From: Paenibacillus mendelii
GTDB lineage: Bacteria > Bacillota > Bacilli > Paenibacillales > Paenibacillaceae
Direction: 5' to 3'
Assembly (NCBI RefSeq): GCF_024498075.1
Contig: NZ_JANHOF010000001.1
Coordinates: 124,001-188,000 of the forward strand
DNA length: 64,000 nucleotides
Both the position numbers and the translations under genes were made by a program. Positions 1 to 9,392 of the stretch are shown here, piece by piece. How positions within the stretch are numbered: position 1 is the first letter of the stretch; each line of letters begins with the position of its first letter. Under the pieces are notes generated by a model. It saw only the letters and a list, made by a program, of their open reading frames with translations. It was not told the origin of the DNA and did not search any database.

Positions 1-944
1 ATAACACGAACCCCAAGCCCCCACACTTGGCCTGCATACAATTTCTCAGGCAATTGATTCGAACGCATCTCTATGATCGACTCTCTCTTGAGTATGCGCA
101 CCCCCTCATACTCCCCTTCATTAACTAACATCTGAACAAACCGAAGATAGTCCTGCGCCGTTCCGAACAGTCCAGCTGCGCCCGAAAAATACCCGTTACG
201 GTTGGCATCCACAATCGATGCGAGCAAGTCGGTACGGGTTACATCATTGAGGCTGCCTTCGTTCGCTTCATAAAGCACAGCTGTTCTTTTCTTCTGCTCT
301 TCCGATAAAATAAATCGGGTATCGGGCATCTGCAGCGGTTCGAATAGATGTGTGATTAAGAATTGTTGTAAATCAAGACCGGATACCACTTCAATAATTC
401 TACCTAGAATATCAAAAGCAAGTAACCCACTATATCCAGTCGCGGTTCCCGGCTGAAAATCAAGAACGATTGTACTCCACTTGGAAATCCGTTCTTCCAA
501 CGTATCCTCTGCTGACATAACCTTCGCACTAGCTTCCTGACTGACCTGGCCCATTCCAAGACCACTCGTATGATTTAGCAGATCTATGATGCAGATGTAT
601 CGTTCTGCAGGTTCAACCGCATAATCTGAAGCATTCTCTCCTGCCGAGCGATCTGATACGACAGCTTTCATAGCAGCATACTCAGGCAAGTAAGCATGAA
701 TTGGATCGGTAAGCTTGAGCTTCCCTTGCTCCACTAATAGTAAAGCTGCCACCGCTAGGATCGGCTTGGTCATGGATGCAAGGCGATATATCGTATTGGC
801 CTTCACTTCTTCTTTCTTATCCATATTCGCGTATCCGACTGTCTGGGAATAGATGATTTGTCCATTCTGCAGAACAACAGCTGCTGCTCCTGCAATTTCA
901 TTGTTATCAATACGTCTGATCAAATTTTCAGTTATAGCTGTCAT
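1..944 (-). CDS. serine hydrolase, beta-lactamase/CubicO family (3' end beyond window)
   Basis: A class C beta-lactamase-fold serine hydrolase, cut by the left window edge so that about 314 N-terminal residues are visible. The catalytic tetrad SMTK (SxxK, Ser about residue 57) sits in the expected context after a YRLAS stretch. A YSG motif near residue 170 stands where family members carry YxN or YSN. There is no signal peptide, so it is probably a cytoplasmic esterase or peptidase rather than a secreted antibiotic hydrolase. The ATG at 944 is preceded by AGAAGGTGATCC, a good ribosome site. It ends a minus-strand run that begins with the recombinase just upstream. The substrate cannot be told from the sequence. 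Confidence 0.85.
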   Translation of the reverse strand, partial: MTAITENLIRRIDNNEIAGAAAVVLQNGQIIYSQTVGYANMDKKEEVKANTIYRLASMTKPILAVAALLLVEQGKLKLTDPIHAYLPEYAAMKAVVSDRSAGENASDYAVEPAERYICIIDLLNHTSGLGMGQVSQEASAKVMSAEDTLEERISKWSTIVLDFQPGTATGYSGLLAFDILGRIIEVVSGLDLQQFLITHLFEPLQMPDTRFILSEEQKKRTAVLYEANEGSLNDVTRTDLLASIVDANRNGYFSGAAGLFGTAQDYLRFVQMLVNEGEYEGVRILKRESIIEMRSNQLPEKLYAGQVWGLGVRV

Positions 945-1007
945 TGGATCACCTTCTATTCTGTACTTGTTCTCCTACAAACTATACCATAATTTGTGAG
1001 ATATGAT

Positions 1008-1931
1008 TTATAACTTTGCTATTAACGGAACCTTAATCGTTGTCATAGCGCTACGTTTCTGCTCATCATTGATATGGGTATAGATCATCGTGGTTTCGAT
1101 CGAAGCATGGCCCAACAATTCTTTTACGACCCGTATATCGACCTGATTATTCAGAAGCATCGTCGCGAAAGAATGTCTTAGTTTATGACATGACAGTTTC
1201 AAATCTGTCAGATGGGGATGATCTAATTTAAAATCATCAAAGGTTTGTGAAGCTATCTTTTGAATCTGGCGTATGGACAGTCTTCTCCCTTTCTGAGAAA
1301 CGAAGAACGCATCCTCTTTGATGCTATATGGTTTAATTCTAGCCTCTTCAACTATAGAAAGGTACTGGATTAACAGCTCAGGAAGCGGAATCTCATTCCA
1401 CTTTCGCCCTTTGCCTAGAATCTCTAACGTACCCTTGGCTTTTTTGAAATGGGATAGATTAATTTTGTGCACCTCGCCTACACGCAATCCGCAATAGCCC
1501 ATCAATAGAAAGATCGTTATATTCCGATCGCGGTAGCGTCCATCCACATAAGTAAGTGCTTTCTCAAGGTCGTCTTCTTCCAAATATACAGGATTTCGAT
1601 TCTTCTCTGTTTTGGACTTTTTCACTTCTAAGGCGGGATTTCTGGATGCCAACTCAAAATCGATCAAAGCCGCATAGAAAGACCTGATCGCGGAGAGGGA
1701 ACGATTCCTCGTCTTATCCCCCGCAGTATCCTGCTTGGATACCAGGAAACTGACGACATTCATCTTCCCCGCCTGCTGCACGGGCATTTCGTCTAATGAA
1801 AGCAAATAGTCGTTCACTTCCCGCAGATACTCTTTCTTCGTCGCTTCCGTATACCCGGATTGTTTCATCCAGATCGTAAACGCTTGAAGAGCCTTTGCAT
1901 AGGTTTCTTCCAATAGGTAATTTCTAGCCAT
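1008..1931 (-). CDS. tyrosine recombinase / integrase, XerC/D-like
   Basis: A 307-residue site-specific tyrosine recombinase that would cut and rejoin DNA through a covalent 3'-phosphotyrosine. The N-terminal SAM-like core-binding domain covers about residues 10-100 and the catalytic domain about 110-300. The catalytic set is visible: Arg in GLRVGEV (about 149), HKLRH (His about 249, Arg about 252), LGH (His about 275) and the Tyr of MIYTH (about 284). GAGGAAG precedes the ATG. It stands alone: no excisionase, relaxase or phage genes are nearby, and no attachment-site repeat was found around it. It is either a housekeeping-like Xer paralogue or the last gene of a lost element. Confidence 0.9.
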   Translation of the reverse strand: MARNYLLEETYAKALQAFTIWMKQSGYTEATKKEYLREVNDYLLSLDEMPVQQAGKMNVVSFLVSKQDTAGDKTRNRSLSAIRSFYAALIDFELASRNPALEVKKSKTEKNRNPVYLEEDDLEKALTYVDGRYRDRNITIFLLMGYCGLRVGEVHKINLSHFKKAKGTLEILGKGRKWNEIPLPELLIQYLSIVEEARIKPYSIKEDAFFVSQKGRRLSIRQIQKIASQTFDDFKLDHPHLTDLKLSCHKLRHSFATMLLNNQVDIRVVKELLGHASIETTMIYTHINDEQKRSAMTTIKVPLIAKL

Positions 1932-2217
1932 GGTGCTTCCTCAGTATATTCATGTCTGAATCTCTCTTCTAGTTGGTATTTTCCAGGAAATAACTCGCGT
2001 TTCTACAAAAGAATAAGTAGCTCATCCTCATCTATCCGTGACTCGTTAAACAAATCGTTTCCAAATAAAAGTACGTCAAATATTTGTTTCGCGCAGTTAT
2101 TATAGCATATATACGTTCCCTCAAAGAAATCAATCCGATCCCTTTATATGATGTGCCACATTATATGCGCTGATTATTCCCTTCTAAAATCCTAAGTTCC
2201 CCCTTTAGTAACGAAAA

Positions 2218-2256
2218 ACGGCTACGGCAACCCGTTTTGCCGGTTGCCGTAGCCGT
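2218..2256 (-). terminator. rho-independent terminator after the NmrA-type relic
   Basis: Perfect 15-bp inverted repeat (ACGGCTACGGCAACC, 2218-2232, with its complement at 2242-2256) and a 9-nt loop. A run of five A at 2213-2217 becomes the U-tract on the minus-strand transcript, so it terminates the gene starting near 2702. The rest of 1932-2217 shows no gene. Confidence 0.85.
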
Positions 2257-2276
2257 ATTGTGTTCGAAAGAGTATA

Positions 2277-2711
2277 TTACTGGAATGCGGTTGCCAAGAT
2301 CGATTCAAAGCTTTGTGGTGGTTGGCCAGACAGTTTCTCAATGTCTCCAGTAACGATATCAAAGTCCCCATTAGAGAAGTTCTGTTGAATACTCACAATG
2401 CTAGTGATAACGTCTGTCGGAAGTCCCATCTGCTGGAGCTGTCCTTGGAGCATCTCAAGTGGCAGTGTCATGAACGCCAATGGTTTACCGCTAGCTTTAG
2501 CGATAGCACCAGTCATACTTACTGATCCGGTCCCTGTATAGATTGCACCATTATGACCTTCGCTGACCAGAAGTCCGGCTGCAGCTGCTGCGAGGTCGTC
2601 GCGTGAGAGAAAGGCGACTTTGTTTTCAGTGAGACCCGTGAGCACGCCATGTGCTAAAGACATCTGTGCTTCCTTAATGATGGCCTCTGCATAGTAGTTC
2701 ATACGCAGTAT
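2277..2711 (-). pseudogene. 5'-truncated NmrA/QorB-type NAD(P)H reductase
   Basis: The readable frame starts at an ATG at 2702 and gives 141 residues that correspond to the C-terminal half of NmrA-like SDR family NAD(P)H:quinone oxidoreductases (QorB type, normally about 285 residues). The N-terminal Rossmann half with GxxGxxG is absent. Homology-like sequence (ILR before MNYY) continues three codons upstream of the ATG, and a stop lies a few codons further, so this is a 5' deletion rather than a small gene. The residual product would lack the cofactor-binding core. A terminator still follows it. The family assignment rests on remembered pattern similarity. Confidence 0.65.
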
Positions 2712-2789
2712 GTCCTGATCTTCAACGGTACCCCTCTATTCTTACGTCAGACGAAGATCGTCCGTAAATGTGCCGGCCGGCACCTTTAC

Positions 2790-4379
2790 TTATCCGTTCG
2801 CCAATTTAAGAATCCAGTCTTTGATATCAACAATTCGCAGTGTTTTGGGCCGGGTCTTCGTTCCGGATACGATTAATGGAACTAAGGAATCCAATTCATG
2901 CAGTGAACCGTGCGCACCTCCGCCGACGTGGGTAGGGGAACTTTCACCGATGAGTTCATAACCGGGCTGTACCGTAACGACAACGTAGCTTCCGTCATGA
3001 GAATACATGGCCCCATATAATCGTGCGAGTACGTCGGGATACTTTCCATACTTCAGTTTATTGTTCGTTATCGAAATATCCACGAGTTCGGGGTCGCCCG
3101 ATAATGTCCACGATTGCCCGTATTCATCCGAGTATTTTACACCGGGACGATATGTGAACATTTTGTCGCTCTTCCCTGCAGCAATACGAATATTTTCCCC
3201 GTCTTTCATGGCAATGATATCGAGCTTCTTCTCGTTTTTCAGAAGCTTCACGATATCGGGTAGCGCGATCTTGGGATCGATCGCATACACATAAGCCATC
3301 CGTTCGTTAGTGGAAATCACGATTTGGTCTTCACTGCTTACGGATTCATTCAATTTTGCGATGCGGTACCGGTTCAATAGCGGCCTTAAATCAACAATGG
3401 ATCTATCCCGATCATCATATACATAGCTTTGCGCACTGTCTCCCATGACGATCCATACCGAGCTTTTCAAAGCTTGCTCCCATGAACCGTAAGCGTTAAG
3501 CACGTCCTGCAGTGCTTGATCGGCTTTCTCGATCCCCCCCAACTCGGCAGGGCCTTTTCTATGTACGGTATTATCATTTTCCGGAAAGTAAGCGATGGTA
3601 ACATTCGGAAGTTTGTTTTGTTTAATCAAATATGCGAGCTCTTGCGCAGAAAATTCGTCATTCATACCGAATTTTTTCCAAGCTGGGGTATTCCAGTCAT
3701 TCTTCGGATTTTGTTGCGCAAGCGCCGCGTAGGATAACCATTTCGGCCCCGTTACGTTGATGTGTTCCGGCAAACGCGTACTGTAAGCGATCCACGGCGG
3801 TACATTCAGGGTATGCTGCGTTTTCCCCCTGAAAATTATGGCATTGACCGAAGCCGAGTCTTTCCCTTTTTCCGCCAATTCTTCGTGAATCGTTTTCGTT
3901 TTTTTGTTCAATTGAACTTGATTTAACTGGTAAACGGCATCTAGAAAGACTTGCAGTTGATCGATTTTTAGCGATTCCTTGGCGCCATTGCCGTAGAAAA
4001 TCATGCGATTTTCTGCGCTGCTGTACCAGACAAGTCCAGGCACATGGTGCCGGTCCGCATACGTTCCCGTTAATAACGAGCTGTCAATCGTCACGGACAT
4101 CGTGGGAAACGAACTGACGACATTTTGATAATATTGCCCGTTTTTTATCAGATACTGCAATGCGGGAGCACGTCCTTCTTGTATCGCTTTAAGCAGAGAC
4201 TTGTTTATTATAGAATCAATCATAATCAAGACGACAGGTTTGGCGGTTTGATTGGACGCGATATTTGACTTGGCCTTCAGTTGATTCGTCTGTTCGCCGG
4301 TTTCCGTCCGACAACCGGCAGTAACAAGTAAACTTAGACATAACACAAGCATAATGGCATTCCTATTTCTTGCGAGCAT
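2790..4379 (-). CDS. alkaline-phosphatase-superfamily (nucleotide pyrophosphatase-like) lipoprotein
   Basis: A 529-residue exported lipoprotein. A hydrophobic N-terminus ends in the lipobox LVTAGC (Cys about 22), so it should be anchored to the outer face of the membrane. The mature domain begins with VVLIMIDS and then SFPTMSVTIDSSLLTG, the metal-binding Asp and the nucleophile-region pattern of the type I phosphodiesterase/nucleotide pyrophosphatase family. A C-terminal GGGAHGS stretch carries a likely metal-binding His. The ATG is preceded by AAGGGG at 7 nt. The expected role is hydrolysis of a phosphodiester or phosphate monoester outside the membrane; the substrate is unknown. It is transcribed alone, downstream of the activase-related relic. 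Confidence 0.85.
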   Translation of the reverse strand: MLARNRNAIMLVLCLSLLVTAGCRTETGEQTNQLKAKSNIASNQTAKPVVLIMIDSIINKSLLKAIQEGRAPALQYLIKNGQYYQNVVSSFPTMSVTIDSSLLTGTYADRHHVPGLVWYSSAENRMIFYGNGAKESLKIDQLQVFLDAVYQLNQVQLNKKTKTIHEELAEKGKDSASVNAIIFRGKTQHTLNVPPWIAYSTRLPEHINVTGPKWLSYAALAQQNPKNDWNTPAWKKFGMNDEFSAQELAYLIKQNKLPNVTIAYFPENDNTVHRKGPAELGGIEKADQALQDVLNAYGSWEQALKSSVWIVMGDSAQSYVYDDRDRSIVDLRPLLNRYRIAKLNESVSSEDQIVISTNERMAYVYAIDPKIALPDIVKLLKNEKKLDIIAMKDGENIRIAAGKSDKMFTYRPGVKYSDEYGQSWTLSGDPELVDISITNNKLKYGKYPDVLARLYGAMYSHDGSYVVVTVQPGYELIGESSPTHVGGGAHGSLHELDSLVPLIVSGTKTRPKTLRIVDIKDWILKLANG

Positions 4380-4467
4380 CGGCTTACCCCTTTTTAATCT
4401 CCAAGTTTAAATGAAAGAGACAATACCCTGAAATGTCCCTTCCCTCTTTTTACGAACAATGATCCAT

Positions 4468-5051
4468 TTACTTTACATGTTCCATCGCCCTTTTTCGGAA
4501 GAGAATTCGGTTGAACAATCCTGCGGGCATGTCGTATACCGCATTGGCAGCCGTACAAGCGACAACGTGACGGCCTGCGTAAAGAGGATCGACAAACTTA
4601 GTACTTCTCAACAGCGTCTCTTCCGTAAAACCCGTTTTCGCCAATGCTTCGTCGAGCTCTTTCTTTGCCGCCTGCTTAGCCTTGAACAGCATCATCTGCA
4701 CCCGGCTGTAAACGTTGATCGCCCCGTCGCCGGTCGTCTCGATCGGCAGAAAGATAGCATCAGGGTATCTTTCGGTGATCAACGGTTGGACACCGTCCGA
4801 TACGCCGGAAGATGGCATGCATCCGAATGGCTTGACGGAGATGGTCATATTGACTTTTCGTTTGACCACGTTCAGAATCAGTTTGCCTACTTCCATATGG
4901 CCTTCTCCGCCTCGCAGCTGGTTGTTGTAATGGTCATGCGCAACCCTTGGATATCTCATCCGTGTCAGGCAAATGATAACCGTGAAGTCTGATCATCCGG
5001 GCGTAGGTTTTGAAAATGGATTCCCCGGTCGGCAAGTGCCAGCATGCATAA
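4468..5051 (-). pseudogene. frameshifted C-terminal relic of an acyl-CoA dehydratase activase-related protein (DUF2229/BadF-type)
   Basis: The last about 150 residues of a much larger family (typically well over 1000 residues) are readable. They include KPFGCMPSSG and ETTGDGAINVYSR, patterns I associate with the C-terminal region of 2-hydroxyglutaryl-CoA dehydratase activase-related proteins. Upstream, a second frame from about 5051 encodes LPTGESIF and ISKGCA. It must shift near 4936-4943 to join HDHYNNQ, so the gene is broken by an indel there. Further upstream (5052-5220) other minus-strand frames give open stretches with stops and no clear match. Everything N-terminal to this is gone. It is non-functional as it stands unless the frameshift is a sequencing error. 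Confidence 0.6.
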
Positions 5052-5354
5052 CGTAGGTTTTTTCCCTTTTAATCCGTGATGTCCGGTATCCGCCTCCCGT
5101 AAACTCATCCGCATCCGGGTATCATACCGTCCCGACCAGATAAGGAACAGAATCCAAGCGGTAACCGATCAGAAAGCTGACGAAAAACGAAGTGTCCAAT
5201 TTAAGAAAGATTCTCCGCCGGTGACTTGTTTAAATAAAAAATCATAGTTGGTATCCTGCGTAAAAATATGGCGCTCTATACAAAATACATCTAAATGCTT
5301 AACCGAAGTTTAAGTACCGAAAGAGATACAGACTAAGGAGGCGAGACGAAACCA

Positions 5355-6770
5355 TTGCTTTGGATCATTATTGCTCTCATGGTGTTTATCATCCAAATCG
5401 CATCCATCATCATCGTCGAATATCGCCGACCGAACAAAGCGGTTACTTGGCTTATCGTCTTGTTTATCTTCCCGCTGCTCGGTTTCTTTCTGTATTATTT
5501 CTTGGCGAAAGAATACTCTTGCCAACGTACTCTTCGGCGTAAGAATAATAGGCATTGGAAACAATTCAAGGCCGACCTTATCAATCGGTGCAACCGGCGA
5601 ATAACCAAAGATATGCCCGAGGCAAACGTATGGCGAGAGAACATCATGCATGCATCTCTCAAAAACATAACCTCTGTTCCCATTACGGCTTGCAATGAAG
5701 TGACGGTCTATACCGAAGGGGAAGAAGCCTATGAATCAATGTTGGAATCGATTGCCGCGGCCAAGCACCATATCCATATAGAATTTTACATTATACGCGA
5801 TGATTATCTCGGTACCCGATTCAAGCAGTTGTTGATCCGGAAAGCGCGGGAAGGGATCAAAGTACGGCTGTTATATGATGGGATCGGCAGCCGTCTATTG
5901 GGGAAAGTCTTTTTACAACAGCTCCGGGATGCCGGCGTGGAAACAGGGTGTTTTTTTCCTCCGCTCGTCACATTCTTCGATAAGCGGATCAATTACCGCA
6001 ATCACCGCAAAATCGTGGTTGTGGATGGGAAAATCGGTTTCTTCGGCGGGTTGAATATCGGGGATGAATACGTGGGCAAGGATCCGAAATTCGGTTACTG
6101 GCGGGATACTCATTTCTGCTTAACAGGGGATGCGGTACTGTGGATTCAATATACTTTTTTGACGGATTGGTATTTGGTCAAAGAGCAAACCATAACCGAT
6201 TCTGTGTATTACCCCATTCAGGAATGTCCAGGGAAAGAACTTGTGCAAATCGTAAAAAGCGGTCCGGACGAAACGATACTGGAGCTTATATTCTCCATCA
6301 TCGTCACGGCAAAGAAGCGGATTTATATTGAGACGCCTTATTTCATTCCTGACCCCGGCGTCTTATTGGCTCTAAAAACAGCCGTCATCAGCGGAATCGA
6401 CGTTCGGGTCATTATACCAGCCGTTCCTGATAAAAAACTTATTTATAACGCTTCTTTGTCCTATGTCCAGGAATTGCTGCAGGCAGGAGTACGGTTTTAT
6501 TGCTATCAAAAAGGGTTCATCCATGCCAAAGTGATTATTTCCGATAACTTGGCATGTTCCGGCAGCGCAAATATGGATATGCGCAGCTTTTGCGGACAGT
6601 TTGAACTCAATGCGGTTTTTTTTGACGGGAAGGTTGTTGACCGATTGGTACAGGATTTTTACCGGGATCTTAGCACAAGCAATGAAATTTTGCTGTCCGA
6701 ATTCGAAAAGCGGTCCAGGATTCAGAAGACGAAAGAAGTTTTTGCCCGGTTGCTCTCGCCGTTATTTTAG
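5355..6770 (+). CDS. cls: cardiolipin synthase (phospholipase D family)
   Basis: A 471-residue membrane enzyme that condenses two phosphatidylglycerol molecules to cardiolipin and glycerol. Two N-terminal transmembrane segments (about residues 1-20 and 30-52) are followed by two PLD domains. Each has an HKD motif: NHRKIVVVD (about 216-224) and FIHAKVIISD (His about 389) followed by GSANMDMRS. The size and layout are those of bacterial Cls/YwnE. It uses a TTG start with a strong AAGGAGG at 5336-5342. It is monocistronic, divergent from the upstream relic, and ends at a shared bidirectional terminator. Confidence 0.93.
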   Translation: MLWIIIALMVFIIQIASIIIVEYRRPNKAVTWLIVLFIFPLLGFFLYYFLAKEYSCQRTLRRKNNRHWKQFKADLINRCNRRITKDMPEANVWRENIMHASLKNITSVPITACNEVTVYTEGEEAYESMLESIAAAKHHIHIEFYIIRDDYLGTRFKQLLIRKAREGIKVRLLYDGIGSRLLGKVFLQQLRDAGVETGCFFPPLVTFFDKRINYRNHRKIVVVDGKIGFFGGLNIGDEYVGKDPKFGYWRDTHFCLTGDAVLWIQYTFLTDWYLVKEQTITDSVYYPIQECPGKELVQIVKSGPDETILELIFSIIVTAKKRIYIETPYFIPDPGVLLALKTAVISGIDVRVIIPAVPDKKLIYNASLSYVQELLQAGVRFYCYQKGFIHAKVIISDNLACSGSANMDMRSFCGQFELNAVFFDGKVVDRLVQDFYRDLSTSNEILLSEFEKRSRIQKTKEVFARLLSPLF

Positions 6771-6795
6771 ATTGTGCGGTCTTTTACCAAAAGAA

Positions 6796-6829
6796 AAAAT
6801 CCCACCTTAGCAAGTTAAGGTGGGATTTT
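6796..6829. terminator. bidirectional terminator between cls and the YhcN-type gene
   Basis: A 14-bp perfect stem (AAAATCCCACCTTA at 6796-6809 and its complement at 6816-6829) with a 6-nt loop. A- and T-rich flanks let it serve both converging genes. Confidence 0.9.
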
Positions 6830-6843
6830 CATCGATGTTGGTT

Positions 6844-7470
6844 TTATCGAGCATTCGGAAATATTCTTGCCACCATCTCGTTGAATTGTTCCACAAAGCC
6901 GATAACCGGCCTTCCTTGTTGAACGTCTTCGACATACTTATTGATGCGGTCCGTAAATTGCGGATTCGTGGATACATAGACATTCTGGATATCGGAATCC
7001 GTCTTTCTCACTTGCTTTGCGATCTGATCTTCAATTTCCCGTGTCATTTTCTTTTGATCTTCATCAAGCGCTGCTGCAACATAAGCATTACGCCGAGTAA
7101 CAAGTACATTGGCTCGCTCAACGCCTTTAAGTTTTGTTATATTTTCCGCAGCCAAATTGGCGATTTCAACCTGGTCCTCTGCATTTTTAAGACCATCGTT
7201 GTCATTGTAAGTTCCGAAATTGTTAGTATCGAGCCGGTCATTCCGTTCATCGGTTAATCTCTGATTATCAATATCTCCCAGTGGACGATTAATCCGATTA
7301 TCCGCATCATTGTTACGATCGCGAAAAATTTCAGGTCCTCGGTAATTGTCTCGTGTTTGCTGTCTCACCTGATTATTGTCGGTTTGCGTGTTGGTACATC
7401 CGGTTGCAAACAACATTAGGCTTGTTGTCAACATAATCGAAACCTTAAAAGTGCTCATACGTTTCTTCAT
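6844..7470 (-). CDS. YhcN/YlaJ-family sporulation lipoprotein
   Basis: A 208-residue lipoprotein with lipobox LFATGC followed by an Asn/Asp/Arg-rich linker (about residues 25-95). The conserved C-terminal domain carries ENITKLKGVERANV and AYVAAALD, as in YhcN/YlaJ proteins of the spore inner membrane and germination lipoproteins. An in-frame start 33 codons upstream exists, but the ATG at 7470 has AAAGGAAG at the right distance and opens directly into the signal peptide, so I chose it. It would be expected in the forespore compartment; no sigma-G promoter was resolved. It is transcribed alone toward the shared terminator. Confidence 0.88.
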   Translation of the reverse strand: MKKRMSTFKVSIMLTTSLMLFATGCTNTQTDNNQVRQQTRDNYRGPEIFRDRNNDADNRINRPLGDIDNQRLTDERNDRLDTNNFGTYNDNDGLKNAEDQVEIANLAAENITKLKGVERANVLVTRRNAYVAAALDEDQKKMTREIEDQIAKQVRKTDSDIQNVYVSTNPQFTDRINKYVEDVQQGRPVIGFVEQFNEMVARIFPNAR

Positions 7471-7751
7471 ATGAAGGCTTCCTTTCTTTTTTAGAATAGT
7501 TTTCTCTTTCGAGCCAGTGTCCATACATTCACAATAGCAAGTCAAGTCCGCAGCGAAACTTCTAACCAAACCGGCACAACTTGATCCTCCTCCGGTTCAC
7601 GCATTTTAGAACTCATTTAATTATTTGTTCAAAAGGCCAATATCACACCACGAAGAGTTTTCCACATGAGGAAAAGCACTTTTTCACATTTTTTTCCTTG
7701 AATGATTGGCGGGCAACGGAGTTAAATTATTCTTTGTTAAATTAAAGAACG

Positions 7752-8438
7752 GTGGTGAACATTTATTACATGCCTTTATCTCCACACATGTATCATTGGC
7801 TAGTCCGACCGAAGTGGCTCACAAAAAAATATATACATGACCATATAACAAGCCATTTCCATTTGGAGAACAAGACGGTCCTTGATTTCGGATGCGGCAC
7901 CGGCGCGAATTGCAGCATTTTCAAACCCAGCTTCTATTTGGGCATCGAGCCGGATGTCAAGAGGGTTGAGCTTGCAAATCGGCTGTATCCTAACCATCGC
8001 TTTGTGTCATTTAAAGAAAATAGGATTCCGGTTCAAAATGATTCCATTGACCTTATCTTCATTGTCGCAGTTCTTCACCATATCGACGATGAGCAAATCA
8101 AGCGCTATCTGCTTGAGTTCGAGAGGGTGTTGAAACCGGCCGGGAAAATCATTGTCATGGAGCCGTATTTGTGCGATCGAACAAAATGGAACAACCGGTT
8201 TATGAATTGGTACGATGACGGAGAATATATTCGAAACGAAAACAGCTATTTGAATTTGTTTCAAGCGGGGCAGTACGAGTGCCAAGTATTGAAGAGATTT
8301 ACGAAGTGCTTCCTTTACAATGAGCTATTTTTTACCGCTACCCCCAAAAACGAAATCCCTTCCGATCATTTTACACATGAAGCCTTCCACTACGCTTATG
8401 AAGGAGGTGATTTGGGTGACAGTTTTGTCCCAAGTTAA
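7752..8438 (+). CDS. class I SAM-dependent methyltransferase
   Basis: A 228-residue Rossmann-fold methyltransferase. Motif I is VLDFGCGTGANC (about residues 37-48). LGIEPD follows as the acidic residue that binds the SAM ribose, then IFIVAVLHHI and the post-motif LKPAGKIIVMEP. The substrate is not evident. The start could be GTG at 7752 or ATG at 7770; the second has GGTGGTG upstream. The last 23 nt overlap the DUF1657 gene in another frame, implying translational coupling. Family members of this kind can methylate small molecules, quinones or lipids. Confidence 0.85.
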   Translation: MVNIYYMPLSPHMYHWLVRPKWLTKKYIHDHITSHFHLENKTVLDFGCGTGANCSIFKPSFYLGIEPDVKRVELANRLYPNHRFVSFKENRIPVQNDSIDLIFIVAVLHHIDDEQIKRYLLEFERVLKPAGKIIVMEPYLCDRTKWNNRFMNWYDDGEYIRNENSYLNLFQAGQYECQVLKRFTKCFLYNELFFTATPKNEIPSDHFTHEAFHYAYEGGDLGDSFVPS

Positions 8439-8622
8439 AACTTGCGTCGCTTCTTTGAAGAGCGCGCAAGCCAGCCTTGAACAATTTGCATTGGCGACCC
8501 AAAATCAAGAGGCTAAAACGCTTTTCACGAATGCAGCGCAGCAAACGGATCAAATCATTCAACAAGTGGAAGGCCGCGTTCCACAACTGGAAAACGAAGA
8601 GCCCCAGTATAAAGGATTTTAA
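8416..8622 (+). CDS. DUF1657 small spore-associated protein
   Basis: A 68-residue soluble helical protein beginning with a GTG at 8416, preceded by the very strong AAGGAGGTGA at 8401-8410. The sequence VKTCVASLKSAQASL, with FALATQN and a central TQ-rich segment, matches the DUF1657 family. That family is found in endospore formers, often near spoVA-type and membrane genes. Its biochemical function is not established. Here it overlaps the end of the methyltransferase by 23 nt in a different frame and is followed by a terminator. Longer in-frame starts upstream lie inside the methyltransferase and lack a ribosome site. Confidence 0.85.
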   Translation: MTVLSQVKTCVASLKSAQASLEQFALATQNQEAKTLFTNAAQQTDQIIQQVEGRVPQLENEEPQYKGF

Positions 8623-8637
8623 ATTCAGCCGTGATAG

Positions 8638-8676
8638 AAGCCGATTTCCCATTCCACGGATTGGGCAAATCGGCTT
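8638..8676 (+). terminator. terminator after the DUF1657 gene
   Basis: The outer stem AAGCCGATTT (8638-8647) pairs with AAATCGGCTT (8667-8676), with an inner CCCA/TGGG stem, followed by a T-rich tail. Confidence 0.8.
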
Positions 8677-8928
8677 TTGCTTCACTTTTACATGCTCATT
8701 CCAATCAGAAGTTAATTGTTGAATCCTTTCAATCGCACCCTAACGGTGACGACGGGGGGCCGAGTGATGTCTTAACAGTTTTCAAAACAAGTACGGCATC
8801 GTTAAGCTTAGCCAATGGGAAGTCCCACTTTTTATTCGAATAATACCAATCGAACTGGGTATCCTGCTAAAATGAGGGGTGTAACCAAAATCAATTCTGC
8901 ATCCTAAATATAACCCCTCTTTATGATA

Positions 8929-8961
8929 AATCCCCGCTCGGCACTATGCCTAGCGGGGATT
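8929..8961. repeat. 14-bp imperfect inverted repeat
   Basis: AATCCCCGCTCGGC (8929-8942) is complementary at 13 of 14 positions to 8948-8961, with a 5-nt loop. It lies in a gene-free stretch (8677-9217) with no convincing coding sequence, and may be an orphan terminator of a lost gene. Confidence 0.6.
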
Positions 8962-9217
8962 CTGTTATTCAAACTTAACGCACGATTGCTTGGGACAAAA
9001 CTGCTTCATTCCATCCCATCTCCCCCAAATACACCCTCTGCAAATTGTCGGTTGTTTCGGTTTAACGTCGACAATACTTATCCTGGACAATTAAATTCCT
9101 CCCACAAACTGAAATCACGCTATCAATTTGTGTATTTTCGGAACTATTTATTCAATGCATCAGCCTACAAGTGAATGAAGCACCTTACTGGATAAAAGTC
9201 TAATCATAGCGGAGGCT

Positions 9218-9266
9218 AAGGACACAAGTTCTTGTCAATTTTATTTCGACAAGAACTTGTGTCCTT
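9218..9266. repeat. 19-bp perfect inverted repeat
   Basis: The left arm 9218-9236 (AAGGACACAAGTT...) and right arm 9248-9266 are exact complements around an 11-nt AT-rich loop. Sixteen bases spanning the left arm and loop recur as a direct repeat at 9736-9751. The element looks like a small mobile-element end or an orphan terminator; no transposase of its own is seen. Confidence 0.75.
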
Positions 9267-9392
9267 TAAACTTAAAAGTCGCAACTATGCGATTTTAAAG
9301 AAAGTATGTTCTAGTCACTCGACAATTTATGCTGGGTGTGACCCTTCTTCATTCTTTCACAGAGCTTCCATTCGTTAAACTTAACCTTGCGT

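Noticed and set aside
1008-2276. A genomic island or prophage attached to the tyrosine recombinase
   Set aside because: No attachment-site duplication, tRNA, phage structural or conjugation genes were found nearby. The recombinase alone does not support an element.
5355-6770. Relationship between the cardiolipin synthase and the PLD-family gene at the right end
   Set aside because: They share only the HKD motif. The right-end protein lacks transmembrane segments in its visible part and has different surroundings and base composition.
8923-9174. 83-codon plus-strand frame in the 8.7-9.2 kb gap
   Set aside because: It overlaps an inverted repeat, has no ribosome site, and its composition is not protein-like.
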